A stretch of 64,000 bases of DNA from contig NZ_JAAIJZ010000001.1 in assembly GCF_011752005.1 (NCBI RefSeq), positions 776,089-840,088 of the forward strand, given 5' to 3'. Made by a program: the position numbers and the translations under genes. This document shows, in pieces, positions 51,103-64,000 of this stretch; the stretch's first letter is position 1, and the number at the start of each line of letters is the position of its first letter. This DNA comes from Canibacter zhoujuaniae (GTDB taxonomy: Bacteria; Actinomycetota; Actinomycetes; Actinomycetales; Microbacteriaceae). The notes under the pieces are model-generated. The model had not been told where the DNA came from, made no database searches, and saw only the letters and a program-made list of their open reading frames with translations.

Positions 51103-51149
51103 AGCAAGAAACCCCCGCGATACTGCCCAGGCGGGCGGATCACAGGGGT
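51103..51149 (-). terminator. Terminator after the ABC-transporter ATPase gene
   Basis: Stem-loop 51112-51149 (cccc/gggg arms with inner gccc/gggc) and T-rich tttcttgc on the minus strand at 51103-51111, 37 bases after the ATPase stop. It ends the lysA-proximal transporter transcript. Confidence 0.7.
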
Positions 51150-51185
51150 CTCAAGCTGTTTTTAGATGTTTGGCTGCGACTGTTT

Positions 51186-51956
51186 CTAGCCGTGTTTCAC
51201 ATTCTCAAGGAAGTTACGCGTCCGCTGCCGCTGCGGATTGCCGATAACCTCTTCCGGGTCACCAGACTCAACCACAACGCCACCGTCCATAAACACAACC
51301 TGGTCGGCAACATTTCTTGCGAAACCGATCTCGTGGGTCACCACAATCATGGTCATGCCCTCATCCGCAAGCTCTCGCATTACATCGAGCACATCACCAA
51401 CAAGCTCAGGGTCGAGCGCACTGGTTGGCTCATCGAATAGCATCAGCTTGGGTTTCATGGCGAGCGCGCGGGCGATCGCAACACGCTGCTGCTGCCCACC
51501 TGACAGTTGCGCCGGGTAGTGGTTGGCAAAGTCTGCCAGACCGACACGGCTGAGCAGCGCCATAGCCTCTTCTTTTGCCGCATTCTTGTTTTTACCGTTC
51601 AGGCCAACTGGGGCCTCAATGATATTTTCAAGCGCTGTCATGTGCGGGAAGAGGTTGAAACGCTGAAACACCATACCGATGTTCTGACGCTGCTTCGAAA
51701 TCTCTTTCGGGTGCATCTCATAGATGTTGCCACCCTTTTGGCGATAACCGATCAGCTCACCATCAACAATGATGCGGCCACCGTCGATGGTTTCCAGGTG
51801 GTTAATGCAGCGCAAAAGCGTTGACTTACCCGAGCCTGAAGGGCCGAGCAGCACTGTCACTGTGCCGGGGTTAACCGACAGTGACACATCGCGCAACACT
51901 TCGTGCGCGCCAAAGCTTTTACGCACACGTCGGATCTCTACAAGTGGGTTTGTCAC
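51186..51956 (-). CDS. Polar amino-acid ABC transporter, ATP-binding subunit
   Basis: 256 residues, HisP/GlnQ type. Walker A LLGPSGSGKSTLLRC, Q-loop FQRFNLFPHM, signature LSGGQQQRVAIARAL, Walker B LMLFDEPTSALDPE and the H-loop VTHEIGFA are all present. GTG start at 51956 overlaps the permease stop (GTGA). The substrate is not readable; the family includes glutamine, histidine, arginine and cystine importers. Confidence 0.94.
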   Translation of the reverse strand: MTNPLVEIRRVRKSFGAHEVLRDVSLSVNPGTVTVLLGPSGSGKSTLLRCINHLETIDGGRIIVDGELIGYRQKGGNIYEMHPKEISKQRQNIGMVFQRFNLFPHMTALENIIEAPVGLNGKNKNAAKEEAMALLSRVGLADFANHYPAQLSGGQQQRVAIARALAMKPKLMLFDEPTSALDPELVGDVLDVMRELADEGMTMIVVTHEIGFARNVADQVVFMDGGVVVESGDPEEVIGNPQRQRTRNFLENVKHG

Positions 51957-52903
51957 TGTTCTACCACCTTAATTGCCTCTGTCGGTTGCGGAGCCGGCAC
52001 AGGTTTACGGCTCTGAATGAAACTGCGCACACGCTGGAGCGGAGTTGGCGGTAAATTGCGGCTTGCGCCACGACCAAAACGACGCTCAAGGTAGTACTGC
52101 GGAATTGATAACAGGCTGGTCATCAGGAGATACCAGAGGCTTGCCACAATCAGGAGCTCGACACGTTTGAAGTTCTGTGACGAAATCATAGATGTCGCGG
52201 TGTAAAGCTCAACAATCGCGATAACGAACAGCAGCGAGGTGTTCTTCAACATCGAAATAAGTTCGTTGCCCATTGGCGGAATAATCACACGCATTGCCTG
52301 CGGGAGCAGCACCCGTCGGAAAGTGTAGAGCGGTGACATACCCAATGAAAAGGCTGCCTCGCGCTGTCCCTCATCAACCGACAGCATACCCGCACGCACA
52401 ATTTCTGAGGAGTAAGCGCCCTGGTTTAGAGTAAGCGCCAGGAGGCCGGCAACGAAAAGTGGAATCAGCTGGTTGGTATCCCAATACAGCGGGGTGCCAG
52501 GGATACCAATCATTGGGTAGAGCGAGGCAAGGTAACCCCAGAAGATGATTTGCACCATCATTGGGGTGCCGCGGAAGCCCCACACATACACCCAGGCGAC
52601 AGACACCAGCACAGGATTGCCAGAAAGACGCATGCCCGCAATGACGATCGCGATCACTGTCGAGATCAGCATCGAAAGCACGGTCATCACCAGCGTTACT
52701 CCGATACCGCTGATCACACGTGAGTCAAACAGATACTGACCCACGACCATCCAATCAAGGTTTGGGTTTGTGAAGAATGACCAGGCTAGCAATCCGGCTA
52801 CCAGCACCACCAGCACCGCGCTCACGGCGCGGCCTGGCCGGCGCAACGGAATGGCCGTTACATCGTCGTCGTGCAGCTTCACGCTGCCGGTTCTTGCGCT
52901 CAA
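51953..52903 (-). CDS. Polar amino-acid ABC transporter, permease subunit
   Basis: 316 residues of the HisM/GlnP fold: a non-conserved N-terminal tail with one membrane segment (about 28-46), then five to six segments and the EAA loop GMLSVDEGQREAAFSLGMSPLYTFRRVLLPQ. A single permease gene implies a homodimer. TTG start at 52903 is supported by ggggag 8 bases upstream, overlapping the end of the binding-protein gene. A counterpart permease is missing from the downstream copy. Confidence 0.9.
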   Translation of the reverse strand: MSARTGSVKLHDDDVTAIPLRRPGRAVSAVLVVLVAGLLAWSFFTNPNLDWMVVGQYLFDSRVISGIGVTLVMTVLSMLISTVIAIVIAGMRLSGNPVLVSVAWVYVWGFRGTPMMVQIIFWGYLASLYPMIGIPGTPLYWDTNQLIPLFVAGLLALTLNQGAYSSEIVRAGMLSVDEGQREAAFSLGMSPLYTFRRVLLPQAMRVIIPPMGNELISMLKNTSLLFVIAIVELYTATSMISSQNFKRVELLIVASLWYLLMTSLLSIPQYYLERRFGRGASRNLPPTPLQRVRSFIQSRKPVPAPQPTEAIKVVEQ

Positions 52904-52905
52904 AA

Positions 52906-53832
52906 TTAACGCTCCCCGTTAACCACTGCTTCGGTTACAGCGAAGCTGCCCATGTCGTAACGCTCAAGCACCTTCTGATACGCACCCTCATCGATCAGCT
53001 CCTGCAACGCTGCACGAACAGCCTCAATCAGCTCAGTGCGTTCTTTTAGAATGCCAATACCAACGAATAGCGGATCGTATCCAGCTGGGTTCTCTGGGTC
53101 CTCTATCACATCAAAGGCCTCGCCATTATCGGTTTCAGCTGCTGCATACGCTGCAACAGCTGCGTCCGCGATGTATGCCTGCACGCGACCGGCGTGCAGA
53201 GCCTCCTGCGCAGCCGGATCATCTGGCAGCTCTGTCATCTCAATGTTGCAGTCCATCTCGCGCAGCACGTTACCCTGCTGGGTTGCCATCTGCAGTGATA
53301 CCTTCTTACCGCAAAGATCATTGAGGTTCTTGATATTTTCTGGGTTACCCTTCTTTACAAGGATGATAAAGCCTGAGTTAACATACTCAACAAAACTGAG
53401 CGCCTGACGACGTTCGGCTGTGTCATTCATACCTGAGAGAGTAATGTCATGACGGCCAGACTGGAGAGACGGGATAACTGAGTCAAAGGCCTGCTGGTTT
53501 AAGCTGACACCGATATCAAGCTTTTGCCCGAGCAGACGGCCAAGCTCAGCATCAACACCGATAATTCGGCCGTCCTCATCGTAATATTCCATCGGTGGGA
53601 ATGGCAGGTCGAGCGCGATGTCAATCTTGCCTTTTGACTTGAGGTCTTCCGGCAGCATATCGTGCAGCTTTGAATTTGCGCTGGTGCTCGGCTCATCCGC
53701 AATTGGCAGGATCGAGTTGACGTCATCGCTGCTGGCGCCCTCTGAGCTGTTGTTCTCTGCGTTTGCGCAACCAGAGAGCAGCAGACCAGCAATTGCCGCC
53801 GCCGCAATGACGGAACTAAATTTCTTCTTCAT
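52906..53832 (-). CDS. Amino-acid ABC transporter substrate-binding lipoprotein, paralogue B
   Basis: 308 residues, lipobox cysteine at 22, same fold and motifs as paralogue A but with a longer acidic and serine-rich spacer (ENNSSEGASSDDVNS) after the lipobox. It leads the intact operon binding protein-permease-ATPase, two bases ahead of the permease start. The 30-base leader immediately upstream (53833-53862) is repeated before paralogue A (51041-51070). Substrate unknown; linkage with lysA makes a basic or diamino acid conceivable. Confidence 0.9.
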   Translation of the reverse strand: MKKKFSSVIAAAAIAGLLLSGCANAENNSSEGASSDDVNSILPIADEPSTSANSKLHDMLPEDLKSKGKIDIALDLPFPPMEYYDEDGRIIGVDAELGRLLGQKLDIGVSLNQQAFDSVIPSLQSGRHDITLSGMNDTAERRQALSFVEYVNSGFIILVKKGNPENIKNLNDLCGKKVSLQMATQQGNVLREMDCNIEMTELPDDPAAQEALHAGRVQAYIADAAVAAYAAAETDNGEAFDVIEDPENPAGYDPLFVGIGILKERTELIEAVRAALQELIDEGAYQKVLERYDMGSFAVTEAVVNGER

Positions 53833-53889
53833 TTCTATAGGCCTTTCTATCGAAATGCGTTTATGTGGGTGGGATTTTTCGAAACCGTG

Positions 53890-55197
53890 TTACTCGCCCA
53901 AGGCTGGAGCATGCAGCCTGAGCAGGTCTTCATAGGTCTCACGACGAGCAACAAGTCGGTGCTCTCCGTCTTTTACAAACACAATGGCGGGCCGCAGCGC
54001 ACCGTTGTAGTTGTTGGTCATTGTGTAGGAGTACGCGCCGGTGGTGGCCATCATCACGATGTCTCCAACCTCGGTCTCCGGGAATCCGGCTTCACTTACG
54101 AGCAGGTCTCCTGACTCGCACTGTCGCCCAACGAGTTCGGCTGATTTTGTCCACGGCTCGTTCAGTTTGTTCGCAACAACCGCCTCATAGCGCTGCCCGG
54201 TGAGGGCCACGTCCATCTGATCTGCCAGCCCTCCGTCGATTGCAACGAAGTTTTTGCCGGTCTCTTTCACGGCGACCACTGAGTAAAGCGTGACACCAGC
54301 GCGCGCGACCAGAGAACGGCCGGGCTCTATCAAGACACGGGCTGCACCTGGAAGCACTTCACGCGCCGCATCTGTAATAGCTGCGAGATACTCCTTAACA
54401 TTTGGCGCTTTTTCTTCATAGGTGTATTTCACCCCGAGCCCGCCGCCAATGTCGTAGGTGTTAAATGTGCCGACGCCACTGATTTTACGTACTGCCTCAG
54501 AAAATTGGTGGGTGTTGAGGATCTGTGACCCAATATGCAGATGCACACCCTCAAACTGGAGCAGCTCATGCGCTTGCATGCGTTTAATCGCCTCTGCCGC
54601 CTGGTCAAGCGGCAGCCCAAACTTTGAATCGTTGCCGCCTGTCGCCTGCGAGGCGTGGGTTTCTGCGTCAACGCCGGGAATTAAACGCAACAAAACTTTT
54701 TGTGGCTTTTTAACCAGGCGCTCAAGACGCTCAATCTCAGCGAAGTTGTCAACAATAATTGTGCCAACACCTGCATCTAGCGCCATTTGAATTTCGGCAT
54801 CTGTCTTTGCATTACCGTGGAAGTAGATGCGCTCCGGATCGACCTGTGCCGCAAGCGCAAGCTGCAGCTCCCCGCCTCCGGCGATATCAATAGCTAGACC
54901 TTCCTCATGCGCAAGCTGATACATCGCGACAATCGGCAGTGACTTTGATGCGAAAAGCACATCTGAGTTCGGCCATTGCTCGTGTAGACCATGCCGAAAA
55001 CGAGCCGCCTGATCCCGCAAACCCTGCTCGTCAAAGACGTGCAGCGGAGTGCCATATTCTGCAACCAGTTCGGTCACAGGCACGCCACCGAGTGTTAATA
55101 CACCGTCCGCAGTCGCAGCTGCATTCTCAGGAAACACTTCCCACAGCTCGCCTAAGCGCGTCCCTTGCGGTGCAGGTTGCTGGAGATTATTCGCCAT
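53890..55197 (-). CDS. lysA: Diaminopimelate decarboxylase
   Basis: Makes lysine from meso-diaminopimelate. Fold type III PLP enzyme: Lys85 in FASKSLPIVAM forms the internal aldimine, HIGSQI contributes phosphate binding, CESGDLL carries the cysteine that lines the active site. 435 residues is in the usual range. Followed by the binding protein B gene 57 bases on, so co-transcription with the transporter is possible. It diverges from the PucR-type regulator. Confidence 0.95.
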   Translation of the reverse strand: MANNLQQPAPQGTRLGELWEVFPENAAATADGVLTLGGVPVTELVAEYGTPLHVFDEQGLRDQAARFRHGLHEQWPNSDVLFASKSLPIVAMYQLAHEEGLAIDIAGGGELQLALAAQVDPERIYFHGNAKTDAEIQMALDAGVGTIIVDNFAEIERLERLVKKPQKVLLRLIPGVDAETHASQATGGNDSKFGLPLDQAAEAIKRMQAHELLQFEGVHLHIGSQILNTHQFSEAVRKISGVGTFNTYDIGGGLGVKYTYEEKAPNVKEYLAAITDAAREVLPGAARVLIEPGRSLVARAGVTLYSVVAVKETGKNFVAIDGGLADQMDVALTGQRYEAVVANKLNEPWTKSAELVGRQCESGDLLVSEAGFPETEVGDIVMMATTGAYSYTMTNNYNGALRPAIVFVKDGEHRLVARRETYEDLLRLHAPALGE

Positions 55198-55219
55198 TGA
55201 TCCTCCGAGTCAGAGCTTC

Positions 55220-55283
55220 GTTACTGTAACTGTTATAAACACTCTATTACCTTTTGGGGCGTATATTCATGTAGAAATAATAT
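55220..55283. promoter_or_regulatory. lysA / PucR-type regulator divergent control region
   Basis: AT-rich 120-base gap. A perfect 5-1-5 palindrome gttac-t-gtaac (55220-55230) lies 24 bases upstream of the lysA start, a possible operator. For the plus strand, ttgggg (55254-55259) with ataata (55277-55282), 17 bases apart, is a plausible promoter of the regulator. Both are inferred from sequence only. Confidence 0.35.
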
Positions 55284-55317
55284 AAATTTTACGAGAAAAT
55301 TAAGGTATAACTACAAT

Positions 55318-56940
55318 ATGGATGATTCAAGCACTCTCACCGAGACCAACACCCCCGGCTCTGTCTCAATCGCAGAAATACTCTCAACACTCGGCGCCGA
55401 CTTAGTTTCTCCGTTCACCCCCGTAGACCCTAATCAGTTGGTCACAGAGACCGACCTCTATGACACACTCGGATCCCCTCCCCGCATTAGCGGCACCCTG
55501 CTGCTCGCCCCCATGGCACAGGAACTAACAAGTCAGGCTTTTTCTGAGCTGCTCAGATATGCACGTGAACACAAGTGCGCCGCTGTCGCAATCAAAATTA
55601 CGTCGGAGCGCAAAGATGAATTTCAGGCGCTGGCCAAAAACGCCAGCTTTTCCGTGCTGCAGGTAGCCACAGGCATCTCCTGGTCAACATTTGAAGCTCT
55701 CTTAAATCGTCTAATCGGCGAAAACTCGCGCACCGCAACCGTCTCGATAGACCGTTCACGCGAACCGTTATTTGGTCTCGTAAACGAGCTTGCGTCGTTT
55801 TTCGGCGGCTCAGTGGTGATTGAAGATCTTGGGCGACGAATTCTCGCTTATTCTTCAGTTCCCGGGCAGGCAATTGATCATTTAAGAACGGAAGGCATTC
55901 TGCTGCGCAAAGTGCCAGAGTCGCCGTTCAATAATCCGCAGTATCGCGAGCTCCTGCAGAGTCAGACGGTGTTGTTTTTCGGCGAGCAGGGTCTTGAGCT
56001 GCCCCGCACTGCTATCCCTATCCGCGCTGGCAACGTGCCCTTGGGCAGCATCTGGGCCATTGACCCACGTGAGGAAGGAAAGCACAACATCGCAGAAACA
56101 GAGGAGCGTCTGCAGGCCGCTGCATCTCTTGCGGCGTCCTATATTATTGACGCGCTGCACCATCGGCAGGCAACTCAAATCCCCCGTGAGCAGCGTCTAC
56201 GCACGCTCATCAGTGGCACCGGTGTGCAGGGCGGCGAACTGGCCGAGCTGGGTTTCTTTCCGGATCCCGGCGTCGAGCTAATTGCGTTAGACCCCGACGC
56301 GAAAGACAACCCAAACCTGCTAGCCCAGCTGCACGCCGCCGCACAAAACCAGATCTCTTCATATCTGCCTGAGGTTGTAACTGCGGTGGACGGGCCTTAT
56401 GTTTGGATCCTCCTACCCAACAACGAAAGTTTTTCGGGAGCGAAATTAATCCCCCGGCTACTAAAGATAACCGACAAGGTGCTCGGCGATAGGGTGCGCG
56501 CAGCTCTGCCCGGCACCTGCCGCTCCGATACCGCAGTTACCGACTTGGCGAAGCTAGCGAATCAACTGTTTCGGGCGGATCAACGCTACCCTGCCCCAGC
56601 ACCGCGGCGTATCCTCACGCCTACACAGCTCACCCCGATAATGCTTTATCAAGAAATCGCGCAAGTCTACGAGATGAATCCGCAGCTGCTTCGTGAAGAG
56701 TTGAGTGAGTTGATAGAGGAGGAGCCAGTCGTTGCTCACACTCTCATGATCTGGTGCGCTAATCGCGGCAATGTAGCAGCATGCGCCAGAGATTTGGCTG
56801 TGCACGAAAACACCGTCCGCAGTCGCTTGCAGCGGATTGTCAACCACTACGGGCTTGCGCTAGACGACCCCGACGAGTTTTTTATGATCTGGGCGCAACT
56901 GCGCACACTGCGACAGCTGCCCGCAGATTACTCTGTTTAG
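55318..56940 (+). CDS. PucR-type transcriptional regulator
   Basis: 540 residues. N-terminal region (about 40-135, SIAEILSTLGADLVSPF...) and a GGDEF-like or GAF-like middle (DRSREPLFGLVNELASFFGG) precede the C-terminal PucR helix-turn-helix (LMIWCANRGNVAACARDLAVHENTVRSRLQRI). These regulators control catabolic or transport genes in response to metabolites; here the divergent lysA-transporter operon is a candidate target. Ends with a 4-base overlap into the convergent membrane-anchored protein gene. Confidence 0.85.
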   Translation: MDDSSTLTETNTPGSVSIAEILSTLGADLVSPFTPVDPNQLVTETDLYDTLGSPPRISGTLLLAPMAQELTSQAFSELLRYAREHKCAAVAIKITSERKDEFQALAKNASFSVLQVATGISWSTFEALLNRLIGENSRTATVSIDRSREPLFGLVNELASFFGGSVVIEDLGRRILAYSSVPGQAIDHLRTEGILLRKVPESPFNNPQYRELLQSQTVLFFGEQGLELPRTAIPIRAGNVPLGSIWAIDPREEGKHNIAETEERLQAAASLAASYIIDALHHRQATQIPREQRLRTLISGTGVQGGELAELGFFPDPGVELIALDPDAKDNPNLLAQLHAAAQNQISSYLPEVVTAVDGPYVWILLPNNESFSGAKLIPRLLKITDKVLGDRVRAALPGTCRSDTAVTDLAKLANQLFRADQRYPAPAPRRILTPTQLTPIMLYQEIAQVYEMNPQLLREELSELIEEEPVVAHTLMIWCANRGNVAACARDLAVHENTVRSRLQRIVNHYGLALDDPDEFFMIWAQLRTLRQLPADYSV

Positions 56941-57497
56941 CGCTGAGTCTTGACGGCAGCCTCAAGCAAACCCCAAATTTCGTTATAAACCTCGGGAGCA
57001 GCAGAGCACACAGTGTCCGGTTTCATCACCTCGAAAGATCCGTTTGCAGCAACTTTAAAACCAAACTGCGCACGCATTTCTGCGCATGTTGCTGGGAGCG
57101 ACTCAATGAGGTCAGAGCGCAGAATCACCTGAGTACCATCAGGAATTTCATAGCGCACACTGCGGCCAAATTTACTCGATATATCAACGGTGCGACCGAG
57201 CTGTGCAATATCAAGCTCGAATGTTTGACCGGGGTCAGCCTGCGGGGTTGCAGCCACGGGCACTTCCTGCACCTTCGGCACAGCCGGTTTAGCCGTAGAA
57301 TTTTTCTCGCTGCTTTCCTCGTCTGATTCTGATTTTGCAGTATCAGACTGTGTTGTCTCGGAAGAATTACCCCCGCTGTTATTAACCGCATTAACCACGA
57401 AAAAGGACGCGAGCAACGCCAGTACCGCGATTACTGCAACAATAATCCAAGGTAAGAACTTCTTACGAGCTTCTAACTCTGCAGCTGAAAAATTCAC
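56937..57497 (-). CDS. Single-pass membrane protein with low-complexity linker
   Basis: 186 residues: an N-terminal cytoplasmic stub, one transmembrane helix (about residues 14-40), a Ser/Glu/Thr-rich linker (about 45-85) and an extracytoplasmic domain of about 100 residues with two cysteines (TCAEMRAQF, DTVCSAAP) likely in a disulfide. No family recognised. Confidence 0.7.
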   Translation of the reverse strand: MNFSAAELEARKKFLPWIIVAVIAVLALLASFFVVNAVNNSGGNSSETTQSDTAKSESDEESSEKNSTAKPAVPKVQEVPVAATPQADPGQTFELDIAQLGRTVDISSKFGRSVRYEIPDGTQVILRSDLIESLPATCAEMRAQFGFKVAANGSFEVMKPDTVCSAAPEVYNEIWGLLEAAVKTQR

Positions 57498-57556
57498 GTT
57501 CCTAAGCCTACTAAAGGTAGCGAAACTTAGCTGTCTATCAACTAGAAAATCAAGAA

Positions 57557-58060
57557 TTAACTATCTTGCAGGGCGGCTAACGCAGCGTCATAGTCTGGCT
57601 CCTGACCAAGGTCAGGCACCTGTTCTGTGTACACAACCTCATGGTCGCTGTTCAGCACAACAACAGCTCGAGAGAGTAGGCCCTGCAGCACGCCGTCTTG
57701 CATTGTGACCCCGTATGATTTGCCAAAATCGCTTCGGAAGGATGAGAGGGTTTCAACACCATCGATGCCTTCTGCGCCACAAAAACGTGCGAATGCGAAG
57801 GGCAGGTCTTCTGCAATGCACAGCACAACGACGCCGTCAGAGCCCGCAGCACGCTCGTTAAATTTGCGCACACTGGTTGCACAGACACCGGTATCGATGC
57901 TTGGGAATATGTTTAATACAACACTCTTACCGGCGTAATCGCTAAGGCTTTTTTCACCGAGGTCTGTATCAACCAAAGTAAAAGCCGGCGATGTAGAACC
58001 CACCTCTGGCAGTGCGCCGACAGTATTTACAGGGTCACCGTTGTGTGTTATTTCAGTCAT
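57557..58060 (-). CDS. tpx: Thiol peroxidase
   Basis: 2-Cys peroxiredoxin of the Tpx class. The peroxidatic Cys60 lies in IDTGVCATSVRKF and the resolving Cys94 in ARFCGAEG, the atypical 2-Cys layout; 167 residues, full length. Reduces hydrogen peroxide and alkyl peroxides with thioredoxin-type electron donors. Monocistronic, followed by the rRNA terminator region. Confidence 0.95.
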   Translation of the reverse strand: MTEITHNGDPVNTVGALPEVGSTSPAFTLVDTDLGEKSLSDYAGKSVVLNIFPSIDTGVCATSVRKFNERAAGSDGVVVLCIAEDLPFAFARFCGAEGIDGVETLSSFRSDFGKSYGVTMQDGVLQGLLSRAVVVLNSDHEVVYTEQVPDLGQEPDYDAALAALQDS

Positions 58061-58158
58061 ACGCTAAGTTTAGCTGCGCTAGATGGCAGCAACCTGATAA
58101 CGGCTGCCTGCTTGTGTTGGTTGCGGGGTGGACGTAATTCTTGTGTGTATATATATAT

Positions 58159-58187
58159 AAAAAAATAGTGGGGGCATGTTCCCCACT
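58159..58187 (-). terminator. rRNA operon terminator
   Basis: A 7-bp stem (agtgggg with ccccact; 58167-58173 with 58181-58187) with a 7-base loop, followed on the minus strand by attttttt and an atatata run (58145-58165). It is 50 bases past the 5S 3' end. A purine-rich stretch lies between. Confidence 0.8.
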
Positions 58188-58236
58188 CTCACCACAACGG
58201 TAAGAGAAGAAAACACACCCCCACAAGAAAAAAATA

Positions 58237-58356
58237 ATTCCGGCAGTGACCTACTCTCCCACACCCTCCCGAGTGCAGTACCATCAGCGCTGTCAGCCTT
58301 AGCTTCCGGGTTCGGAATGTAACCGGGCGTTTCCCTGACGCTATAACCACCGGAAA
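58237..58356 (-). rRNA. rrf: 5S ribosomal RNA
   Basis: 120-base 5S recognised from its conserved loop sequence (cgaacccggaag with gtagg and gggaaacgccc) and closing stem ttccggtgg / ctgccggaat. Ends are approximate to a few bases. Confidence 0.95.
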
Positions 58357-58482
58357 ACCCTTCAACAGGACTCCCCAAAAAAGTGGAACCAATATTAAAT
58401 TACCAACATTTAAGGATCCGTCGGAAACCACACAGTAGACGCAAACAACAAAAACCCAACACTTCTTATAGCCAAAAATGTT
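58357..58482. other. 23S-5S spacer
   Basis: 126 bases between 23S and 5S, A-rich, with no gene or tRNA. It contains aaaacccaac-type sequence near 58450 that could pair with the 23S 5' flank for processing (gttt-caag with cttg-aaac), though this is ordinary 23S helix 1 context. Confidence 0.5.
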
Positions 58483-63613
<5,131 letters not shown>

Positions 63614-64000
63614 AAAACAAAAAAACAAACAGCATCGGGAAAACAACACTGAATGCGAGTTTGACCTGACAAACGATTCTGACAATCAAAAAATCATCAA
63701 GAATGTTCATCCAAAAACAAGGAATCCCCACCAGCATAAAAACTGGCACGAGGTTCAAATAAAATTTGGCATTTGACAATCAAGTGCACACTATTGAGTT
63801 CTCAAAGACCAAACAGAACCCGTACACGCTCCAACCAAGAAGCCTCCGAACCCCGCAGGATCAAAACAATGAAAAACAACCATAACACAAAAAGCCAACA
63901 AACAAAAGCCAGAAAATGTGTAAACAGTGTTTCCCACCAAGACGCTGACCGTGTTTCCGTTTCCTGACGTTCGGCCAACAGATGACTACTCTACGCACCC
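63614..64000 (-). promoter_or_regulatory. rRNA operon leader with boxA and candidate promoter
   Basis: The leader extends past the window edge. At 63784-63806 the minus strand reads tttgagaactcaatagtgtg, the actinobacterial boxA-like antitermination element bound by NusB/S10. A candidate -10 tatggt (63879-63884) with a ttgtt-type -35 around 63900-63906 (about 16-base spacer) fits a rRNA promoter; the main promoter may lie further upstream, out of the window. The G+C is low and no protein gene is visible. Confidence 0.6.

Overview
The window comes from a high-GC-lineage Gram-positive (Actinobacteria) of only moderate GC, most likely Microbacteriaceae or a close Micrococcales relative. The evidence is mycothiol chemistry (mca, mycoredoxin), a CarD regulator, a PdtaS-type sensor kinase, a WXG100/FtsK-ATPase secretion locus, an actinobacterial-style rRNA leader with its antiterminator box, and 16S sequence that reads like Microbacteriaceae by memory. 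No insertion sequence, prophage, integron or CRISPR array was seen.

Layout. 1-13 kb: mycothiol-conjugate amidase with its small membrane partner, DUF4307 protein and greA, then a minus-strand run of ilvA, an AI-2E-type permease and an exported anchored protein, mycoredoxin, pfkA with a penicillin-acylase homologue, and a SNF2 helicase. 12-20 kb: the translation/transcription cluster nusA-ylxR-infB-rbfA-truB-(two membrane proteins)-ribF, in which rimP is not at its usual place upstream of nusA. 19.6-25.8 kb: a compact type VII secretion-like operon (WXG100, EccC/EssC ATPase, small helical protein, DUF1023 alpha/beta hydrolase) lying between nusA and proS. 25.9-41 kb: proS, pdtaS, a DUF6459 protein, rlmB, cysS, a lipoprotein, carD, gpmA, ygfZ with a 38-residue membrane peptide upstream, ppk-mutT, an unidentified structured element, a conserved unknown gene, an RsmC/RlmG-like methyltransferase and tRNA-Lys. 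41-45 kb: an HSP90-like ATPase translationally coupled to a large helical-repeat protein. 45-50 kb: argF-argH and typA.

50-58 kb: an amino-acid ABC transporter (binding protein, permease, ATPase) behind lysA, and downstream of it a second near-identical binding protein followed by a short relic of the ATPase C-terminus. This shows that the whole transporter unit was duplicated and the second copy then lost its permease and most of its ATPase. A PucR-type regulator diverges from lysA; a membrane-anchored protein and tpx follow. 58-64 kb: one rRNA operon on the minus strand (16S-23S-5S), with no tRNA in the 16S-23S spacer and the leader reaching the window end.

How parts work together: mca and mycoredoxin serve mycothiol-based detoxification and redox repair, with tpx as peroxide defence. 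nusA, infB, rbfA, truB, proS, cysS, rlmB, typA and the rRNA operon form the information-processing core. ppk and the Nudix/phosphatase fusion are a nucleotide and polyphosphate pair. The least understood parts are the type VII-like operon, the HSP90-like pair, the structured element at 39.1 kb and the decayed transporter copy.
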